Part shown: positions 26,741-35,489 of the stretch, in pieces
Numbering within the stretch: position 1 is the first letter of the stretch
Layout of the letters: every line of letters starts with the position of its first letter
Origin: Bradyrhizobium sp. URHD0069
GTDB taxonomy: Bacteria; Pseudomonadota; Alphaproteobacteria; Rhizobiales; Xanthobacteraceae
Length of the DNA stretch: 64,000 nucleotides
Assembly: GCF_000701345.1 (NCBI RefSeq)
Contig: NZ_KL370775.1
Location: 1 to 64,000 of the forward strand
Reading direction: 5' to 3'
Made by a program: the position numbers and the translations under genes
Notes under the pieces: generated by a model
What the model was told of the DNA's origin: nothing
What the model saw: the letters and a program-made list of their open reading frames with translations, nothing else
The model's database searches: none

Positions 26741-28078
26741 CTAGAGGTCTAGCGGTCGGCGGTCAACTATGCGACGGGCCTTGCCGGCCGATCGCTCGAT
26801 GCTATCGGGGTCGCGGATGATGACGCGCGATGTGATGCCGATGGTGCCCTTGATCACTTGCTCCAGCCGGTTGGCGGCTGCCTGGCGTATATCGGGAGCG
26901 GAGGATTCGGGGCGTGCCTCGACGTGAATCTCCATCTCGTCCAGGCGACCGCTCCGCGTCAACACAATCTGGTAATGCATCGACAGCTCCGGGATGGCCA
27001 GGAGCTTCTCCTCGACCTGAGTTGGAAACACATTGACGCCGCGCAGGATGATCATGTCGTCGGTCCGGCCGGTGACCTTCTCCATGCGCCGCATGGCGCG
27101 GGCCGTGCCGGGCAGCAGGCGCGTGAGGTCGCGCGTCCGATAGCGAATGATCGGCATCGCCTCCTTAGTCAGCGATGTGAATACCAGCTCGCCCTCCTCG
27201 CCGTCGGGCAGCACCTTGCCGGTGTGGGGATCGATGATCTCCGGATAGAAATGATCTTCCCAGATATGCAGGCCGTCTTTCGTCTCCACGCATTCGCTGG
27301 CCACGCCGGGGCCCATAACTTCCGACAAGCCGTAGATATCGACGGCGTGGAGATCGAAAGCTTCCTCAATCTCTTCGCGCATCGCATTGGTCCAGGGCTC
27401 GGCGCCGAAAATGCCGATTCGCAACGACGACTTGCGCGGATCGAGACTCTGCTTTCTGAATTCATCGAGGATCGCCAACATGTAGGATGGAGTGACCATA
27501 ATGATGTCAGGCTTGAAATCGGTAATGAGCTGCACCTGACGCTCGGTCATGCCGCCCGAGACCGGGATTACCGTGCAACCCAGACGTTCCGCGCCATAAT
27601 GCGCACCGAGCCCACCCGTGAAGAGGCCGTAACCATAGGCATTGTGCAGTTTCATGCCGGCACGTCCGCCTGCCGCGCGGATCGAACGGGCGACGACAAC
27701 GCTCCAGGTCTCAAGATCGCGCTTGGTATATCCAACGACCGTCGGTTTGCCGGTGGTTCCCGATGAGGCGTGGATGCGCGCGACCTGTTGCTCGGGAACT
27801 GCGAACATTCCAAACGGATAGTTGTCGCGTAGATCGGCTTTGGCTATGAATGGAAACTTTGCGAGATCGTCGAGGCTCTTGAGATGGTCGGGATGAGTGC
27901 CCGCTGCGTCAAACTTGGCGCGGTAATGCGGGACGTTGTCATAGGCGTGGCGCAGCGACCACGCCAGCTGCTTGAGTTGCCATGCACGAAGATCCGCCGC
28001 GGCGGCGACTTCATAGCGGTCGAGTTCGGTGGGCTTGGGCTTAAGCTGGTCCAGTTTACGCAACGGCATCTGCAACAT
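26741..28078 (-). CDS. paaK: Phenylacetate-CoA ligase PaaK
   Basis: 445 residues, normal for PaaK. It is an ANL-superfamily adenylating enzyme that makes phenylacetyl-CoA from phenylacetate, ATP and CoA. Visible motifs are the P-loop HASSGTTGKPTVVGYTK, YGLSEVMGPG, and the hinge YRTRDLTRLLPG. The start is MLQMPLRKLDQL at 28078; the longer frame to 28273 overlaps paaI and has no family match. Downstream of paaI with a 22-nt gap, so the order on the minus strand is paaG-paaI-paaK-paaR-paaZ-ethD. Confidence 0.95.
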   Translation of the reverse strand: MLQMPLRKLDQLKPKPTELDRYEVAAAADLRAWQLKQLAWSLRHAYDNVPHYRAKFDAAGTHPDHLKSLDDLAKFPFIAKADLRDNYPFGMFAVPEQQVARIHASSGTTGKPTVVGYTKRDLETWSVVVARSIRAAGGRAGMKLHNAYGYGLFTGGLGAHYGAERLGCTVIPVSGGMTERQVQLITDFKPDIIMVTPSYMLAILDEFRKQSLDPRKSSLRIGIFGAEPWTNAMREEIEEAFDLHAVDIYGLSEVMGPGVASECVETKDGLHIWEDHFYPEIIDPHTGKVLPDGEEGELVFTSLTKEAMPIIRYRTRDLTRLLPGTARAMRRMEKVTGRTDDMIILRGVNVFPTQVEEKLLAIPELSMHYQIVLTRSGRLDEMEIHVEARPESSAPDIRQAAANRLEQVIKGTIGITSRVIIRDPDSIERSAGKARRIVDRRPLDL

Positions 28079-28100
28079 GGAGGTCCCCCAAATCGGCTTT

Positions 28101-28574
28101 TTACTGAGCTTTGGTGGAATTCGATGGGAGCAATTCGCCCGAAATGGTGCGCGAGTGCCCGCGGAATTCGGCAACGACGATGTTCTTGCTGTCCCGTACG
28201 GTGACGTCATAGATACCGCCACGCCCGGCCTTCGAGCGCTCGACGGCATGGGCGGTGAGGGTCTCGCCAGCATGAACGGGCCGGATGAACGTCACGGCAC
28301 ACTGCTGTGCCACGGTGCGCTGATTGTAGGTGTTGCAGGCGAATGCGAACGCCGAGTCGGCGAGCGTGAAGATGAACCCGCCGTGGCAGATATCGTGGCC
28401 ATTGGTCATGTCCGACCGCACGGTCATGGCCAGCACGGCTTCGCCTGGCGCAATGCGCCGGATCGACATTCCCAGCGCCTCGCTGGCGCGGTCGTCGTGC
28501 CACATCGCATCTGCGCAGGAATGAGCCATGGTCTGCGCCGCAGTGCCGGACAGCGCCTCGCGCGATTCCATCAC
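28101..28574 (-). CDS. paaI: Hydroxyphenylacetyl-CoA thioesterase PaaI
   Basis: 157 residues of hotdog-fold thioesterase. The segment NGHDICHGGFIFTLADSAFA contains the HGG-x-x-x-x-x-x-D catalytic pattern, and FIRPVHAGETLTAHA follows. PaaI releases CoA from dead-end aryl-CoA intermediates. The start codon overlaps the paaG stop by 4 nt, so the two are translationally coupled. A second, deleted thioesterase remnant is at 23156-23466. Confidence 0.94.
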   Translation of the reverse strand: MMESREALSGTAAQTMAHSCADAMWHDDRASEALGMSIRRIAPGEAVLAMTVRSDMTNGHDICHGGFIFTLADSAFAFACNTYNQRTVAQQCAVTFIRPVHAGETLTAHAVERSKAGRGGIYDVTVRDSKNIVVAEFRGHSRTISGELLPSNSTKAQ

Positions 28575-29362
28575 TGCCTCCCGACGAAGCGCGGCGCGCG
28601 TTTTTCCATGAACGCGGTCACTCCTTCCAGATAGTCAGACGTGCGACCGGCTTGTCCCTGAAGATCGCATTCAAGGTCGAGTTGCCGGTCGAGGCTGTTT
28701 GTTTCGGACGCGTCTAACGCCTTTTTCATCAGAGCGAGGCCAGCAGTCGGCTGCGTCGCAAAATGTGTGGCGAGGCGATGGGCTTCGGCCATCAGGCCGG
28801 CGTCATCGACTGCTTTCCAGATCATGCCCCAGGCTTCCGCCTGGTCTGCCGGCACGGGTTCGGCGAGCAATGCGAGCGCTCTGGCTCGCGCGGTGCCCAC
28901 GAGCCTCGGCAAAATCCAAGTGCCGCCGGCATCCGGAACGAGGCCGAGCTTGGCAAAGGCCTGAATGAATTTTGCGGAGCGCGCGGCAATCACGATGTCG
29001 CAAGCGAATGCCACATTGGCGCCAGCGCCGGCGGCAACGCCGTTCACCGCGCAGATCACCGGCATCGGCAGGCTGCGCAGTTTGCGGATCAAGGGATTAT
29101 AGTAGGTCGCGATGGTGACCGAGAGATCCGGCGTTTCGCCTGGCGTAAAAACGCCATCGGATAGATCTTGGCCGGCGCAGAACCCGCGGCCGGCGCCGGT
29201 AAGAACCAGCGCCCGGCAGGAGGTGTCGGCTTCCGCGGCGATCAGCGCTGCCAACAAGTCAACGTGCATAGCGGCGCTGAACGAGTTCAACCGGTCGGGC
29301 CTGTTGAGTGTGAGAACGCGATAGCCATCGCGGATATTGGTCGTGACGAGATTCATATCCAC
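28571..29362 (-). CDS. paaG: 2-(1,2-epoxy-1,2-dihydrophenyl)acetyl-CoA isomerase PaaG
   Basis: 263 residues of the crotonase superfamily. The oxyanion-hole segments GRGFCAGQDLSD and NGVAAGAGANVAFACD are PaaG-type, with GLVPDAGGTWILPRLVG carrying the catalytic Asp region. It converts the ring epoxide to oxepin-CoA and also isomerises later intermediates. Start GTG 29362, 5 nt after GGAGG; ATG 29356 is the alternative. It is divergent from the binding protein gene at 29551, with a TetR-type palindrome between them. Confidence 0.94.
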   Translation of the reverse strand: MDMNLVTTNIRDGYRVLTLNRPDRLNSFSAAMHVDLLAALIAAEADTSCRALVLTGAGRGFCAGQDLSDGVFTPGETPDLSVTIATYYNPLIRKLRSLPMPVICAVNGVAAGAGANVAFACDIVIAARSAKFIQAFAKLGLVPDAGGTWILPRLVGTARARALALLAEPVPADQAEAWGMIWKAVDDAGLMAEAHRLATHFATQPTAGLALMKKALDASETNSLDRQLDLECDLQGQAGRTSDYLEGVTAFMEKRAPRFVGRQ

Positions 29363-29418
29363 CGCTTCCTCCCAATTATTATTTTTCGGCTGTGCGCCGT
29401 TGTGAAGCAGATAATACT

Positions 29419-29440
29419 ATTGACCAACCGTCCGGTCAAT
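29419..29440. promoter_or_regulatory. TetR-type palindromic operator between paaG and the ABC transporter
   Basis: ATTGACC (29419-29425) and GGTCAAT (29434-29440) are perfect 7-bp inverted arms around AACCGTCC. This is the shape of TetR-family operators for aromatic and acyl-CoA regulators (TTGACC-n-GGTCAA). It lies 57 nt upstream of paaG and 110 nt upstream of the binding-protein gene, so one regulator could control both. Confidence 0.7.
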
Positions 29441-29550
29441 TATAAAAGTCGATGCGGGATTTGGTGCCTCGGGCGCGGCTTGGCCGCTAGGATGCACACT
29501 AAGCGCCAGGCGAGCTCAAAAATGAGCGGCCATCACAGGGAGGAAACGAG

Positions 29551-30726
29551 ATGACGTGCCAATCGCATATCAAGAGCCTTGCTATGGCCGCAGCCGTCGC
29601 GCTGTGGGGTCTATCTATCCACAGTCCTGCGTTCGCGCAGCAGACGGTCAAGATCGGGTCTGTGCTGTCCGTCACCGGGCCCGCGTCGTTTCTCGGTGAG
29701 CCCGAGGATAAGACGCTGCGCATGTATGTCGACAAGATCAACGCCGCCGGCGGCGTGGCCGGCAAGAAAATCGAACTTGTGATCTATGACGACGGCGGCG
29801 ATGCCAACAAGGCGCGCACATTCGCCACCCGGCTGATCGAGGACGACAAGGTCGTGGCGATGGTGGGCGGATCGACCACCGGCACCACCATGGCGATGAT
29901 TCCGGTGTTCGAGGAAGCGCAGGTGCCGTTCATTTCGCTCGGCGGCGCGATCGAAATCATCGAGCCGGTCCGCAAGTATGTTTTCAAGACGCCGCACACC
30001 GACAGGATGGCCTGCGAAAAAATCTTCGAGAACCTGAAGCAGCGCAACCTGACGAAGATCGCCATGATCTCCGGCACTGAAGGCTTTAGCACATCGATGC
30101 GGGCGCAGTGCACCAAGGTGGCGCCGAACTACGGCATCCAGATCATCACCGAAGAGACCTACGGTCCGCGCGACAGCGACATGACCGCGCAGCTGACCAA
30201 GATCAAGAACACCGCCGGGATCCAGGCGGTGGTCAATCCCGGCTTCGGCCAGGGCCCGGCGATCGTGACCCGCAACTACGCCCAGCTCGGCATGACCGCG
30301 ACGCCGCTCTATCAAAGCCATGGCGTGGCCTCGAAGAGCTTCATCGAGCTCGCAGGCCCGGCGGCGGAAGGCGTGCGCCTGCCGGCAGCGGCGCTGCTTG
30401 TCGGTGACAAGCTGCAGGACACCGATCCGCAGAAGAAGGTCGTGGTCGACTATAAGAAGACCTATGAAGACACCACGAAGCAGCCGGTCTCCACCTTCGG
30501 CGGCCATGCCTATGACGGCCTCTTCATCCTGGTCGAGGCCATGAAGCGGGCGAATTCGACCGACCCGAAAAAGCTGCGCGACGAAATCGAGAAGACCAAG
30601 GGGTTTGTCGGCACCGGCGGCGTCGTGAATATGTCGCCTACCGACCACCTCGGGCTCGACCTCTCGGCGTTCCGCATGCTCGAAATCAAGGGTGGCGACT
30701 GGAGCCTGCTGGCACCGGGGACCTGA
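29551..30726 (+). CDS. Branched-chain-type ABC transporter, periplasmic binding protein
   Basis: 391 residues with an N-terminal signal peptide (MAAAVALWGLSIHSPAFA, cleavage before QQTVKIGS). It is a type I periplasmic fold of the LivJ/LivK/AmiC family: VKIGSVLSVTGPASFLGEPE, then KKIELVIYDDGGD and GHAYDGLFILVEAMKRANS. It heads a five-gene livKHMGF-like set. Divergence from paaG and the shared operator suggest that the substrate is phenylacetate or a related aromatic acid, as this transporter class imports aromatic acids as well as amino acids. Confidence 0.93.
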   Translation: MTCQSHIKSLAMAAAVALWGLSIHSPAFAQQTVKIGSVLSVTGPASFLGEPEDKTLRMYVDKINAAGGVAGKKIELVIYDDGGDANKARTFATRLIEDDKVVAMVGGSTTGTTMAMIPVFEEAQVPFISLGGAIEIIEPVRKYVFKTPHTDRMACEKIFENLKQRNLTKIAMISGTEGFSTSMRAQCTKVAPNYGIQIITEETYGPRDSDMTAQLTKIKNTAGIQAVVNPGFGQGPAIVTRNYAQLGMTATPLYQSHGVASKSFIELAGPAAEGVRLPAAALLVGDKLQDTDPQKKVVVDYKKTYEDTTKQPVSTFGGHAYDGLFILVEAMKRANSTDPKKLRDEIEKTKGFVGTGGVVNMSPTDHLGLDLSAFRMLEIKGGDWSLLAPGT

Positions 30727-30749
30727 AGCATGATCGCGTTCGAGACTCC

Positions 30750-31005
30750 AGGGCTAACGGCCTCATGGTTCGAGACGCGCGGCTGCGCCGCGCGCCTCAC
30801 CAAGAGGGAAGAGGGAGCGTGCTGCAATTGATGCGTCATTTCCGGACTTGATCCGGCAATCCACCTTTATTCAAGAAGATAGATACGCGCTGCAAGAAAT
30901 GGATACGCGGGTCAAGCCCGCGTATGACGCAGAAAGTATGACACCAGACCCTCATCCTGAGGAGGCGCGAAGCGCCGTCTCGAAGGATGAGGCCACCGCA
31001 ATGCT
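30750..31005. repeat. Cluster of REP-like palindromic extragenic repeats
   Basis: The 311-nt gap between the binding protein and permease genes is filled with palindromes. They are ATGGTTCGAGACGCGCGGCT near 30764 with its GC-palindrome GCGCGGCTGCGCCGCGC, a CGGACTTGATCCGG element near 30842, GCGGGTCAAGCCCGC near 30906, and CTCATCCTGAGGAGGCGCGA near 30952 closing as CGAAGGATGAGG near 30982. Elements of this style are dispersed in rhizobial genomes. Any of them could reduce transcription or stabilise RNA between the binding protein and membrane genes. No gene here. Confidence 0.65.
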
Positions 31006-31037
31006 TGAACGCGCGGCAACGCGAGCCGCTGAGGGTC

Positions 31038-31910
31038 ATGGCCGAATTTTTCCAATTCCTGATGTCAGGGCTGACCGTGGGCGCGGTTTATGCGCTGGTC
31101 GCGCTCGGCTTCACGCTGGTCTACAACGCCTCCGACGTGGTGAATTTCGCGCAGGGTGAGTTCGTCATGCTGGGCGGCATGGTGACGGTGTTTGTTGCCG
31201 CCGCCGGCGTTCCGCTGCCGCTCGCGGCGCTCATTGCAGTTGTCGCGGCCGTTGCCGTCGGACTTCTGCTGTATTGGCTTGCGATCGAGCCGGCGCGCGG
31301 CGCCTCCGCCGTCACTTTGATCATCATCACCATAGGCGCTTCGATCCTGCTGCGCGGCGCGGCGCAGATCCTTTTCGACAAGCAATTCCACAAGCTGCCG
31401 TCATTCTCCGGCGATACGCCGGTCAATCTGTTCGGCGCCGCGGTGCAGCCGCAGAGTTTCTGGGTGCTCGGCGGCACCGCGGTGATCGTCCTGTTGCTGT
31501 ACGCGTTTCTTGAACGCACTGTGCTCGGCAAGGCGGTGCTCGCCACCGCGGCGAATCGGCTGGCGGCGCGCCTCGTCGGGATCAACACCGCAACGGTGAT
31601 GGCCTTGGCGTTCGGCGGATCGGCGGCCATCGGTGCCATCGCCGGCATCCTGATCACGCCGATCACCCTGACGAGCTATGACGTCGGTACACTGCTCGCG
31701 CTGAAAGGTTTTGCTGCGGCGATGCTCGGCGGCATGGGCAATCCGCTCGGCGCGATGGCGGGCGGGCTCCTGCTCGGCCTGCTCGAGGCGTTCGGGGCAG
31801 GCTACATCAGCTCGACCTACAAGGATGCGTTCGCCTTCATCGTCATTCTCGTCGTGCTGTTCGCTATGCCGCAAGGCCTGTTCGGGCGGCGCGTGGTGGA
31901 GAGGGTCTGA
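31038..31910 (+). CDS. Branched-chain-type ABC transporter permease (LivH-like)
   Basis: 290 residues, nearly all hydrophobic, in about eight membrane segments. The N-terminus (FFQFLMSGLTVGAVYALVAL then GFTLVYNASDVVNFAQGEF) is the standard LivH signature. ATG 31038 was chosen because the family begins here; 17 in-frame residues upstream come from the repeat region. It overlaps the next permease gene by 1 nt. Confidence 0.93.
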   Translation: MAEFFQFLMSGLTVGAVYALVALGFTLVYNASDVVNFAQGEFVMLGGMVTVFVAAAGVPLPLAALIAVVAAVAVGLLLYWLAIEPARGASAVTLIIITIGASILLRGAAQILFDKQFHKLPSFSGDTPVNLFGAAVQPQSFWVLGGTAVIVLLLYAFLERTVLGKAVLATAANRLAARLVGINTATVMALAFGGSAAIGAIAGILITPITLTSYDVGTLLALKGFAAAMLGGMGNPLGAMAGGLLLGLLEAFGAGYISSTYKDAFAFIVILVVLFAMPQGLFGRRVVERV

Positions 31911-32857
31911 TGCCGGCATGGTTCGGCCATCGCAGTGTGACGCTGATCGTGCTGGCCGCGATCGTGGTCGTACTGCCGCTGCTGTTTCCGTCCAGCTATT
32001 ACTTTCGCGTCGCATCGCTGGTGTGGGTGTCGGCGTTCGCGGCGATCGGCCTCAACATCCTGATGGGGCAGGCGGGCCAGGTCAGCCTCGGCCATGCCGG
32101 GTTCTTCGGCATCGGTGCCTATGCGGTCGCGATCGGGCCGGCGCATCTCGGCCTGCCGTCGTGGGGTGCGCTGCTCATCGGCGCGGTGATCTCGGCAGCG
32201 TCGGCCTGGCTCGTCGGCCGTCCGATCCTGCGCCTCAAAGGGCATTACCTCGCGATCGCGACGCTCGGCCTCGGCGTGCTGGTGGCGCTGGTGATCACCA
32301 CCGAAAGCCGCTGGACCGGCGGGCCGGACGGAATGTCGGTGGCAAAATTGTCGCTGTTCGGATGGCGCGCCAGCGGATCGAGCACCTGGTACTGGATCTC
32401 CGGCGGCGTGCTGGTCGTCGGCACCTGGATCGCACTTAATCTCGGCGAGACGCCGACCGGCCGCGCCCTTCGCGCTTTGCACGATAGCGAAGTCGCCGCG
32501 CGCGTCGCCGGCATCGACGTCGCCCGCTTCAAGCTGCAGGCCTTCGTCATTGCGGCGGTCTATGCGTCGCTGGCGGGTTCCATGCTCGCCATGATGAACG
32601 GCTTCATCAATCCGGATCAGGCCGGCTTCCTGCACTCGGTCGAGCTCGTCACGATGGTGGTGCTGGGCGGGCTCGGCTCGGTGGTCGGCAGCATTGTCGG
32701 CGCCGCTGTCCTGATCACGCTGCCGCAGGTGCTGACGGTGTTCCAGGAGTATGAGCATGTGCTGCTCGGCCTGATCATCATCGTGTCGATGATCTTCATG
32801 CGCGACGGCATCGTGCCCACCGCGTCGAGATGGCTGGCAAGGCGGGTGCGGGTATGA
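31910..32857 (+). CDS. Branched-chain-type ABC transporter permease (LivM-like)
   Basis: 315 residues with multiple membrane segments. The motif NILMGQAGQVSLGHAGFFGI is typical of LivM, and the EAA-like cytoplasmic loop ALHDSEVAARVAGIDVARFK contacts the ATPases. It pairs with the LivH-like protein to form the channel. Start TGATG overlap at 31910; the stop overlaps the following ATPase start in ATGA. Confidence 0.93.
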   Translation: MPAWFGHRSVTLIVLAAIVVVLPLLFPSSYYFRVASLVWVSAFAAIGLNILMGQAGQVSLGHAGFFGIGAYAVAIGPAHLGLPSWGALLIGAVISAASAWLVGRPILRLKGHYLAIATLGLGVLVALVITTESRWTGGPDGMSVAKLSLFGWRASGSSTWYWISGGVLVVGTWIALNLGETPTGRALRALHDSEVAARVAGIDVARFKLQAFVIAAVYASLAGSMLAMMNGFINPDQAGFLHSVELVTMVVLGGLGSVVGSIVGAAVLITLPQVLTVFQEYEHVLLGLIIIVSMIFMRDGIVPTASRWLARRVRV

Positions 32858-33636
32858 CGATCCTGGCTGCCAGCAACATCGGAATTTCGTTCGGCGGCAT
32901 CAAAGCCATCGACGGCGTCAGCTTCGCTGTCGATGCGGGCCAGATTCTCTCCATCATCGGGCCGAACGGCGCAGGCAAGACCACGCTGTTCAATGTCGTG
33001 TCGGGTCTCTACGAGGCGGATCAGGGGCGCGTCGAGCTGGTGGGCGAGGATGTGACGAGCCTTGCGCCCGACATGCTCGCCGCCCGCGGTCTGTCGCGCA
33101 CCTTCCAGAACCTGCAGATTTTCCAACGCATGACCGCCGCCGAGAACGTGATGGTCGGGCGGCATTTGCGCGAAACCTGCAACCTGTTCGCCGACCTGTT
33201 CCGGCTGCCGTCGGTGACGCGGCAGAACCGCGCAACACGCGAGGCGGCGCTGGCGCTGCTCGACGGTGTGGGCCTGCGTGGCAGCGCCGATCAATTGGCC
33301 GGATCGCTGCCGTACGGCGCCTGCAAGCGGCTCGAAATCGCCCGCGCGCTCGCCGCCGAGCCGCGCGTGCTGCTGCTCGACGAGCCGGCGGCCGGCTGCA
33401 ACGCGGTGGAAACTGAAGAGATCGATGAGCTGGTGCGCCGGGTTGCTGCAAAAGGCATCGCGGTGGTGCTGGTCGAGCACGACATGAAGCTGGTGATGAA
33501 GATTTCTGACCGGATCCTGGTGCTGGAGCGCGGTCGGCCGCTGACGGAAGGCACGCCGCGCGAAGTGCGCGACAACCCGGCGGTGCTGGAGGCCTATCTC
33601 GGCAAACACGGGGCGGGGGAAGCGGCACGTGCTTGA
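32854..33636 (+). CDS. Branched-chain-type ABC transporter ATPase (LivG-like)
   Basis: 260 residues. Walker A GPNGAGKTT, the LivG-type AARGLSRTFQNLQIFQRMTA segment, and Walker B VLLLDEPAAG are clear. The signature motif is degenerate (LAGSLPYGACKRLEIARAL, without the canonical LSYGQ). The ATG at 32854 in the ATGA overlap with the LivM-like gene was preferred to the ATG at 32830, which lies well inside that gene. Confidence 0.92.
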   Translation: MTILAASNIGISFGGIKAIDGVSFAVDAGQILSIIGPNGAGKTTLFNVVSGLYEADQGRVELVGEDVTSLAPDMLAARGLSRTFQNLQIFQRMTAAENVMVGRHLRETCNLFADLFRLPSVTRQNRATREAALALLDGVGLRGSADQLAGSLPYGACKRLEIARALAAEPRVLLLDEPAAGCNAVETEEIDELVRRVAAKGIAVVLVEHDMKLVMKISDRILVLERGRPLTEGTPREVRDNPAVLEAYLGKHGAGEAARA

Positions 33637-34333
33637 GGTTTCGAACCTACACAGCGCCTACGGTCGCATCGAGGTGCTGAAGGGCGTCAGCCTCGAGGTG
33701 CGCACGGGCGAAGTGGTGGCGCTGATCGGCTCCAACGGCGCCGGCAAGACCACGCTGTTGCGCGCGCTGTCGGGCGTGCAACCGATTACCGGCGGCGAAA
33801 TCCGCTTTTTCGGCACGCGCATCGACAAGCTGTCGCCGCACCGGCGGGTGGAGCGCGGCATGACGCAGTCGCCGGAGGGGCGGCAGGTGTTCGGCCCCCT
33901 GAGCGTCGAGGACAATCTGCGGCTCGGTGCCTACATGCGGCGCGACGGCGAGATCGAGAGCGACCGCGAGCGGGTGTTTGCGATGTTTCCAGTGCTGCGC
34001 GAGAAGCGCCACCTCGCCGCCGGCGGGCTGTCCGGCGGTCAGCAGCAGATGCTGGCGATCGGCCGCGCGCTGATGGGAAAACCCAAACTGCTGTTGCTCG
34101 ACGAGCCGTCGCTGGGGCTGTCGCCCATTCTCGTCGACCAGATCCTCGCCGTCATCGTGGCGCTGAAGGCGAGCGGCATCACCGTGCTCTTGGTCGAACA
34201 GAACGCCACAGCCGCGCTCGAAATCGCCGACCGCGGCTACGTGCTCGAGACCGGCCGCATCGCCTCGACCGGCGCGGCCTCGGTGCTGTTGTCCGATCCC
34301 AAGGTCAAGGCCGCTTATCTCGGCGCGGATTAG
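33629..34333 (+). CDS. Branched-chain-type ABC transporter ATPase (LivF-like)
   Basis: 234 residues. Walker A GSNGAGKTT, LivF-type ERGMTQSPEGRQVFGPLSVE, signature LSGGQQQMLAIGRALM and Walker B LLLLDEPSLGL are present. Start GTG 33629 overlaps the LivG-like gene by 8 nt. It ends the five-gene operon that begins at 29551. Confidence 0.93.
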   Translation: MLEVSNLHSAYGRIEVLKGVSLEVRTGEVVALIGSNGAGKTTLLRALSGVQPITGGEIRFFGTRIDKLSPHRRVERGMTQSPEGRQVFGPLSVEDNLRLGAYMRRDGEIESDRERVFAMFPVLREKRHLAAGGLSGGQQQMLAIGRALMGKPKLLLLDEPSLGLSPILVDQILAVIVALKASGITVLLVEQNATAALEIADRGYVLETGRIASTGAASVLLSDPKVKAAYLGAD

Positions 34334-34498
34334 GCGGGCCGCGTAAGTCGAACCTGTTGAGGTGATCGGCTCACCGACGGCTCGGTTGGCGAGCTGCTGT
34401 ATGCCTTCTATGACGAGCAAACTGCGTCCCGAAACTGGATCTATCGCCGCGGCTCCATCCCCTTCGACGAAATCGAAGCAATCCATGTCGGGTCGACG

Positions 34499-34786
34499 AT
34501 GCTCGCCGACGACAAGGGGGCGGCCCAAGCGCTTGCTCTGGTCGAGGATGCGCGCGGATCAATCACCATCTCGTTCGATCCGAATTGCGGGCCCAATCTC
34601 GTCAAACACAAGGCCCACTACGGCGATCTCATGGATGCGTTCGCCGCCACCGCAGACATCGTGCGAATGTCGGGTGCCGACTTTGAATTTCTGTATGGCG
34701 GTAGCGATTATGCGGGCGCGCTCATTCGGAGCGTTGGCAGAGTTGAACGTTGCAGCAACTTCTCCCAGGGTAGTCAGTCAGAATAA
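34499..34786 (+). CDS. Hypothetical protein fragment, probably 5'-truncated
   Basis: 95 codons from ATG 34499. The same frame reads coherently upstream from 34361 (GDRLTDGSVGELLYAFYDEQ then NWIYRRGSIPFDEIEAIHVG) but is closed by TGA at 34358 with no usable start, so the gene looks beheaded. The central part (DDKGAAQALALVEDARGSIT, HKAHYGDLMDAFAATADIVR) looks like a soluble alpha/beta protein. I do not recognise the family. It lies between the transporter operon and a convergent GntR gene. Confidence 0.35.
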   Translation: MLADDKGAAQALALVEDARGSITISFDPNCGPNLVKHKAHYGDLMDAFAATADIVRMSGADFEFLYGGSDYAGALIRSVGRVERCSNFSQGSQSE

Positions 34787-34802
34787 CGGACACCAAGCTT
34801 GC

Positions 34803-35480
34803 TTATTTCTGAGTAGCACGCCTGACCCGGTCTCGATCGCGCAAGACTTCGGCAATTTCAGACCCGGTTCCTGCGACATGCCGTTCGATCAATCGCGTTG
34901 CACCCCTGACATCGCCTGCAAGAGTGGCTTCGAGCAGGGCGCGGTGCTCATAGCGGTCCTCATCAATCGTTCCGACCAGCGTGGCCTCCACCCGAAGATA
35001 CCTCGCAGCCGCATCGATGTACTGACCGATCAGTTTGTGCAGGCGGTCGCCTGCCGCGGCCGACAGCGAAAGATGAAATGCTCGGTGCGCATTTGAGGCG
35101 TGTTCGGATGCCGCCTGCTCCAGAGTCTGTAGAGCGGCGGCAGCGGCGACCTTTTGACGTTCATCCAGACGCGGGATGGAGCGTCGCAATGCCAACGATT
35201 CCAGCGCGGCGCGAATGTCGAAAATCTCGAGCGCATCGTCCGGGTCCAAAGGGGCGACCACCACGCCTCTATTGGGCCGATTGACGACCAGGCCTTCCGC
35301 TTCAAGCGTGCGCAGCGCTTCACGCACCGGCATTCTGCTGACGCCGTAAGTCGCTGCGAGTTCTTCCTGTCGAATAAGACTGTGAGCGGGCCGAGTGCCA
35401 TCCAGGATTGACGTGCGGAGGTTTTCCAGAAGCCAAGTGGCTGTGGATACCGGTCGCGGCGCATGAGCGGTATCAGTCAT
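34803..35480 (-). CDS. GntR family regulator, FCD (FadR) subfamily
   Basis: 225 residues. The N-terminal winged HTH reads RQEELAATYGVSRMPVREAL then RTLEAEGLV. The C-terminal all-helical FCD domain has the metal-binding type of pattern (DIRAALESLALR, HRAFHLSLSAAAG, EHRALLEATLAGD). It is divergent from the importer operon starting at 35982. Four TTGGATCC sites fill the space between them, so it very likely regulates itself and that operon, with a carboxylic-acid effector typical of the family. Confidence 0.9.
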   Translation of the reverse strand: MTDTAHAPRPVSTATWLLENLRTSILDGTRPAHSLIRQEELAATYGVSRMPVREALRTLEAEGLVVNRPNRGVVVAPLDPDDALEIFDIRAALESLALRRSIPRLDERQKVAAAAALQTLEQAASEHASNAHRAFHLSLSAAAGDRLHKLIGQYIDAAARYLRVEATLVGTIDEDRYEHRALLEATLAGDVRGATRLIERHVAGTGSEIAEVLRDRDRVRRATQK

Positions 35481-35489
35481 AGGTGGATA

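Noticed and set aside
30838-31005. CRISPR-like repeat array between the transporter genes
   Set aside because: The elements are different palindromes, not one direct repeat with uniform spacers, and no cas genes are present.
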